This document shows, piece by piece, positions 6,159 to 9,546 of a stretch of DNA of 9,546 bases (the first letter of the stretch is position 1; the number at the start of each line of letters is the position of its first letter). Origin of the DNA: Streptosporangiaceae bacterium (GTDB lineage Bacteria; Actinomycetota; Actinomycetes; Streptosporangiales; Streptosporangiaceae). The notes beneath the pieces were generated by a model. It was not told the origin of the DNA. It saw nothing but the letters and a program-made list of their open reading frames with translations, and searched no databases. The DNA lies in assembly GCA_030041195.1 (NCBI GenBank), contig JASHOI010000026.1, forward strand, positions 1-9,546, given 5' to 3'. Made by a program: the position numbers and the translations under genes.

Positions 6159-6950
6159 GTGGCTTCGTACCTTCTGGTGCAGATCTCCGACGTTCACCTG
6201 GCCGACGGCGGGCTGCTCAGGCCCGGGGTGTGGCCGCGGGACAACCTGGTCAGCGGGCTGCGCCTGCTGGAGGAGTCCGGGATCAGGCCCGACGTCTTCC
6301 TGCTGACCGGCGACCTCGCCGACACCGGTGACGACGCGTGCTACGACGACCTGGCCGGGATCCTTGCCGAAGCAGCGCGCGGCAGCGGCGCGAGCGTCGT
6401 CTACCTGCCGGGCAACCACGATGACCGCGGCACGTTCCGCCGCCACCTGCTCGGCGGCACCGGCGACGGCCCGGTCAACCAGACCCACTGGCGGGACGGC
6501 CTGCGCATCATCGCCCTCGACTCCACGGTCCCCGGCGAGGCTCACGGGGTGCTGGCCGACCAGACGCTGGACTACCTCGTCTCCGAGCTGAAGACGGCCG
6601 CCCCCGACGGCACGGTTGTGGCCCTGCACCACCCGCCGATCCGTTCGCCGGTCGAGCAGATATCCGAGATCCGGCTGCGCGACCCGGAACGGCTGCGCGA
6701 CGCGGTCGCGGGCACCGACGTGCGGATCGTGCTCTGCGGCCACAACCATCACCAGGCGCTCGGCACGCTCGGGGCGGTCCCGGTGTGGGTCTGCCCGGCC
6801 ACGGCCTATCAGGCGGACCTCACCAGCACCGAGGTCATCCGCGGGATCCCCGGCGCCGCGTTCTCCCGGATCGAGGTGGCCGGTGACGAGGTCACAGCCA
6901 CGGTCATCCCGGTTCCGGTGACCGCGGCCGACGAGACCCAGCCGGGCTGA
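6159..6950 (+). CDS. Metallophosphoesterase, CpdA/Icc-type phosphodiesterase
   Basis: This 263-residue calcineurin-like enzyme has the full two-metal signature: SDVH (Asp11, His13), GDLADTG (Asp52), GNHDD (Asn86, His87), HHPP (His157-158) and CGHNHH (His195, His197). Length and motif spacing fit the class III cyclic nucleotide phosphodiesterases (CpdA/Icc), cytosolic enzymes with Fe/Mn centres that hydrolyse cAMP or other phosphodiesters such as glycerophosphodiesters. The substrate cannot be fixed from sequence. GTG 6159 is chosen for its strong ribosome site and because VASYLLVQISDVH begins the fold directly; the frame is open for about 190 codons further upstream but that part is not protein-like and overlaps the regulator remnant. 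There is no signal peptide. The 3' end overlaps the convergent membrane protein gene by 47 bases. Confidence 0.9.
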   Translation: MASYLLVQISDVHLADGGLLRPGVWPRDNLVSGLRLLEESGIRPDVFLLTGDLADTGDDACYDDLAGILAEAARGSGASVVYLPGNHDDRGTFRRHLLGGTGDGPVNQTHWRDGLRIIALDSTVPGEAHGVLADQTLDYLVSELKTAAPDGTVVALHHPPIRSPVEQISEIRLRDPERLRDAVAGTDVRIVLCGHNHHQALGTLGAVPVWVCPATAYQADLTSTEVIRGIPGAAFSRIEVAGDEVTATVIPVPVTAADETQPG

Positions 6951-7686
6951 CCACCGACGCCCGGTCCAGCGCCATCAGCTGGTAGGCCAGTTCCACCAGC
7001 ACCAGGCCGATCACGGCTTCGAGCACCCCGGTGCCGATCCCGCGGATCGCGAGGTCTTCCAGCGCCGCACCCGCGCTGTGCGGCTCGGGAGCGAGCGACT
7101 CGATCTCGCTGACCACCGCCAGCGGCAGCGTGGCCAGCAGCACCACCCACCAGAACTTCTGCCGGACGAGATGAGCAGACCGGCGCACGGCCTCCCGGAC
7201 CCGCTTGTCCTCGATCTCGATGACCGGGCCGATGATGGACAGCAACGTGATCACGATCAGCCCCGGGATCACGAGCGCGATCAGGCCGAGCACCACGAGC
7301 ACGACCACCAGCAGGTCGGCGCGGATCAGGCGGCTCCACGGCAGGCTCTTGGCGACCTGGCCGATCGAAGCGTGTTCCTGGCCATGCTCGGCTGCGCTGA
7401 CGATCCGGCACAGGAAGCCCGACAAAAACACCGAACCCAGGACTTCCAGTGCCGACGAGATCAGCTCGCCGGCGGCCGTCAGCGGCAGGTCGGAACGGTC
7501 GATGAGGTTCACCAGGGCGATGTCCGCCAGCACGGTCAGCAGGGACATGGCGATCGCGACCGCGAGGATCCGCCAGGGATCGTAACGGGCCGCGCGGGTC
7601 GCCGCGGCGAGGAGGTCGCGGACCGGCAGCGGGGGGCGGGAGCCCTGCTCCCCCTCCTCGCGCCGGTGCTCGCTACGAAACGGCAT
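6904..7686 (-). CDS. Multi-pass membrane protein of unknown function (YciC/GDPD membrane-domain-like)
   Basis: This is a 260-residue protein with a short charged N terminus (SEHRREEGEQ) and about five hydrophobic stretches: one after DPWRIL, one around SALEVLGSVFLSGFL, a long one or two around DLLVVVLVVLGLIALVIPGL, one at FWWVVLLATLPLAVV, and one at GVLEAVIGLVLVELAYQL. VIPGL...PVIEIEDKRVREAVRRSAHLV followed by FWW resembles the conserved core of the YciC and glycerophosphoryl-diester-phosphodiesterase membrane-domain group; no enzymatic domain is attached. Its role is unknown. I chose ATG 7686; a start at 7764 would overlap the amidase gene and adds a Pro/Arg-rich leader that does not look real. 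It follows the amidase gene on the same strand after a 46-bp gap, and its end runs 47 bases into the phosphoesterase gene. Confidence 0.75.
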   Translation of the reverse strand: MPFRSEHRREEGEQGSRPPLPVRDLLAAATRAARYDPWRILAVAIAMSLLTVLADIALVNLIDRSDLPLTAAGELISSALEVLGSVFLSGFLCRIVSAAEHGQEHASIGQVAKSLPWSRLIRADLLVVVLVVLGLIALVIPGLIVITLLSIIGPVIEIEDKRVREAVRRSAHLVRQKFWWVVLLATLPLAVVSEIESLAPEPHSAGAALEDLAIRGIGTGVLEAVIGLVLVELAYQLMALDRASVVSPAGSRRPRSPEPG

Positions 7687-7732
7687 AGCCTGTAACGCTA
7701 CGTGAGCGGGAGCCCGAGCACCCGGAGAGGGC

Positions 7733-8845
7733 TCAAGCCGCCGCGGCGGCCTCGACGACCGCACCGGCCGCGAGCAGGCGTTCCTCGGTGCCGGGCGCGG
7801 AGATCAGCTGGATGCTGGCCGGCAGCGGGCCGTGGGCCGGGACCGGCAGCGCCAGCGCGGGCACCCCGGCCAGGTTCACCGGCATGGTGTAACGGGCCTC
7901 GAGCAGTTCGGTCGCCCGGTCCAGCGTGGGCGGCAGGATGCCTAGCGTGGGTGCGACCAGCAGATCGAAGCGATCGAACAGCGCCGCGAGCTGGGCTTGC
8001 CACCGCACCCGGCCATCGGCGGCCGCCGCGGCGGCGTCCGCCGTGACGCGCCGGCCGTCGTCCAGGCGCCGCGCCACGTCGGGCGATATGCGGTCGGCGT
8101 AGCGTTCCAGGATCTCTTTGTTAGTTTGGTAGGCCTCGGCCACAAGCAGCACCGACGTGCACCGTGTGGCGGCGCGCCAGTCGTCCGGGTCGACGTAACT
8201 GACCTCCCAGGATGTCGCGCGCAGGGCCGCGGTCACCGCGTCGTCGACCTCGGGCGCCGCCTTGACCCGCAGTCTGCCCACCCGCGGCGTGCCCGCCTCG
8301 GCGGCCGGCCGGAACCCGGGCTCGAGCAGCTGCATGCCCAGGATCAGGCCGGCCACGTCGGCGGCCATCGGGCCCACGGTGTCCAGGCTCGGTGCCAGCA
8401 GCCTGACCCCGTCCAGCGGGACGCGGCCCCAGGTGGTCTTCAGCCCGCTGATCCCGCAGCAGGCCGCCGGGATCCGGATCGATCCCCCGGTGTCGGTCCC
8501 GTAGGCCACCGTGGCTTCCCCGGTGGCGACCGCGACCGCGGATCCGCTGGACGAGCCGCCGGGGGCCAGCAAGGGATCGAGCGGGTTCACCGGTGTGCCG
8601 AACCAGGGGTTGATCCCGGTGACCCCGAGAGCCAGCTCGTGCAGGTTGGTCCGGCCCACGATCCGGGCTCCCGCCGCGCGCAGGCCTGCCAGGCAGGCCG
8701 CGTCGGCCGCGGCCGGGACCGCGGCGTCGGCCACGACCCGTGACCCGGCGGTCGTGGTAACTCCGGCCATATCCATGAGGTCCTTGACCGCTACCCGCGG
8801 CCCGGGCCCCGCGGTGTGGAAGGACGTGATGAAGGTGGCGGACAC
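7733..8845 (-). CDS. Amidase signature family hydrolase
   Basis: This 370-residue enzyme carries the complete Ser-cisSer-Lys machinery of the amidase signature family: Lys21 in AVKDLMD, Ser98 in PGGSSSGSA (cis-serine) and Ser122 in GTDTGGSIRIP (nucleophile). Spacing matches the family. Such cytosolic enzymes hydrolyse amides (fatty acid amides, indoleacetamide, allophanate, small amides); glutamyl-tRNA amidotransferase subunit A is an alternative, but no gatB or gatC is adjacent and the protein is short. Most members are 450-500 residues; here the N-terminal helical region before the lysine is nearly absent and the C-terminal half is compact. AGGAGG at 8850-8855, 4 nt before GTG 8845, supports the start. 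It lies 13 bp after the glycosyltransferase-like gene and is probably co-transcribed with it. The substrate is unknown. Confidence 0.9.
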   Translation of the reverse strand: MSATFITSFHTAGPGPRVAVKDLMDMAGVTTTAGSRVVADAAVPAAADAACLAGLRAAGARIVGRTNLHELALGVTGINPWFGTPVNPLDPLLAPGGSSSGSAVAVATGEATVAYGTDTGGSIRIPAACCGISGLKTTWGRVPLDGVRLLAPSLDTVGPMAADVAGLILGMQLLEPGFRPAAEAGTPRVGRLRVKAAPEVDDAVTAALRATSWEVSYVDPDDWRAATRCTSVLLVAEAYQTNKEILERYADRISPDVARRLDDGRRVTADAAAAAADGRVRWQAQLAALFDRFDLLVAPTLGILPPTLDRATELLEARYTMPVNLAGVPALALPVPAHGPLPASIQLISAPGTEERLLAAGAVVEAAAAA

Positions 8846-8849
8846 GGTG

Positions 8850-8855
8850 CCTCCT
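8850..8855 (-). promoter_or_regulatory. Strong ribosome binding site of the amidase
   Basis: A perfect AGGAGG on the minus strand, 4 nt before the GTG at 8845, fits entirely within the 13-bp gap after the upstream gene. It confirms the short N terminus of the amidase is the true start and suggests the two genes are read from one transcript. Confidence 0.8.
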
Positions 8856-8858
8856 GCC

Positions 8859-9546
8859 TCAGTTCTGCGGGTTCAGGTACTTGCGGTGCACGGCGTCGAC
8901 GGACCAGATCTGGTCCACGCGGCCGCCGCGCAGCGCGAGCAAGCGGGCGACGTGGTCGGCCGTTGCCTCCCCGGCCGGCCAGCGGCGCTCGATCAGCCGC
9001 GCCGTCCCCTCGACGATCTCGTCCAGGTCGGCCTCGATCCGCTCGCGGCACATGCTCGGCGACCGCGGACCGTCGTCGTCCACCGGCTCGGGCTCCGGCC
9101 CCAGGCCCGTGTAGGCCGGGAACCGGCGCAGGTCCGGCAGCACCGAGTAGAACGGCACGCCGTTGAAGTAGTACTCCGGCCACAGGTTGCCCGCGATGCT
9201 CAGCCACGGCGTGCCCACGGCGAGCGCCGCCATGCCGAACCCGGAGTGCGGGGACACGAGCACGTCGCACGCGGCCACGACCGCGAGCTCGTCGACGAGC
9301 GGCAGGTCAACGGCATCCAGCGACGACGGGACCGAAGCGGCCAGCTCGTCAAGGTCGGCGCGGGCGAAGCTCGTCGCGGTGCGGCTATCCCGCCGCAGCT
9401 TGCCGAGCAGGCAGAACACGGCCCGCGGCCAGCGCCGGTTCAGCGCGGCGAGCACGAGCCGCCAAGACCGCACCGACGGGTAATTGCCGCGCGGCCCGCT
9501 GCCCGCCGGCAGCACGCCGATGCGCGGAGCGGCGCCCGGCGCGGCA
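8859..9546 (-). CDS. GT9/heptosyltransferase-like glycosyltransferase (C-terminal part, runs off right edge)
   Basis: About 228 codons are in the window, open at the 5' end. The frame enters with RIGVLPAGSGPRGNYPSV, typical of the beginning of the second Rossmann domain of GT-B glycosyltransferases of the ADP-heptose:LPS type (GT9). Further along come VDELAVVAACDVLVSPHSG and FGMAALAVGTPWLSI, the nucleotide-sugar binding end of that domain, then NGVPFYSVLPDL. The first Rossmann domain should lie outside. Related proteins transfer sugars onto cell-surface glycans or secondary metabolites; donor and acceptor are unknown. An internal GTG at 9515 is not the true start, since the fold already continues upstream of it. 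The gene ends in TGA 13 bp before the amidase. Confidence 0.65.
   Translation of the reverse strand, partial: AAPGAAPRIGVLPAGSGPRGNYPSVRSWRLVLAALNRRWPRAVFCLLGKLRRDSRTATSFARADLDELAASVPSSLDAVDLPLVDELAVVAACDVLVSPHSGFGMAALAVGTPWLSIAGNLWPEYYFNGVPFYSVLPDLRRFPAYTGLGPEPEPVDDDGPRSPSMCRERIEADLDEIVEGTARLIERRWPAGEATADHVARLLALRGGRVDQIWSVDAVHRKYLNPQN

Noticed and set aside
7707..7716. CGGG-AG-CCCG as a terminator after the amidase
   Set aside because: The stem is only 4 bp with a 2-base loop and no U-tract, too weak to call a terminator.

Overview
The window is very GC-rich DNA with strong third-position G/C bias, frequent GTG starts and actinobacterial-type gene families (a 14-helix DHA2 exporter with its own MerR regulator, and a small RelE/ParE-like protein of a type common in actinomycetes). 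A high-GC actinomycete chromosome is the most likely source. The species cannot be named from this sequence. I see no rRNA, tRNA, CRISPR array, insertion sequence or phage gene.

Layout. (1) 1-2266: a divergent pair. A zinc-dependent medium-chain alcohol dehydrogenase runs off the left edge on the minus strand, and an IlvD/Edd-family dehydratase with intact Fe-S and catalytic residues lies on the plus strand. About 100 bp separate them and contain a near-perfect 14-bp palindrome. The pair suggests oxidation and dehydration of a sugar or sugar acid. (2) 2267-4737: a likely MFS exporter-MerR regulator operon, preceded by a TGACGT-TG-ACGTCA dyad that overlaps the -35 element of a plausible promoter. 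(3) 4734-5437: a minus-strand pair of small genes coupled by an ATGA overlap. The second resembles a RelE/ParE-fold toxin; the first is an unrecognised helical protein that could be its partner. (4) 5438-6158: a decayed stretch holding a broken RpiR/MurR-type regulator, which has lost its HTH, lacks part of its SIS domain and carries a frameshift, plus a short plus-strand coding-like fragment. (5) 6159-6950: an intact metallophosphoesterase of the CpdA/Icc type, which convergently overlaps (6) a minus-strand block of three genes (6904-9546): a membrane protein, a short amidase-signature enzyme and the C-terminal part of a GT9-like glycosyltransferase.

How the parts fit. The exporter-regulator pair looks like a self-controlled efflux unit. 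The glycosyltransferase and amidase form a tight pair (13 bp apart, strong ribosome binding site) and may act in one pathway. The most unusual part is 4734-6158. Here a coupled toxin-like pair is bounded on each side by a CTAG at which plus- and minus-strand reading frames stop on overlapping TAG codons, and a regulator has been eroded beside an intact phosphoesterase.
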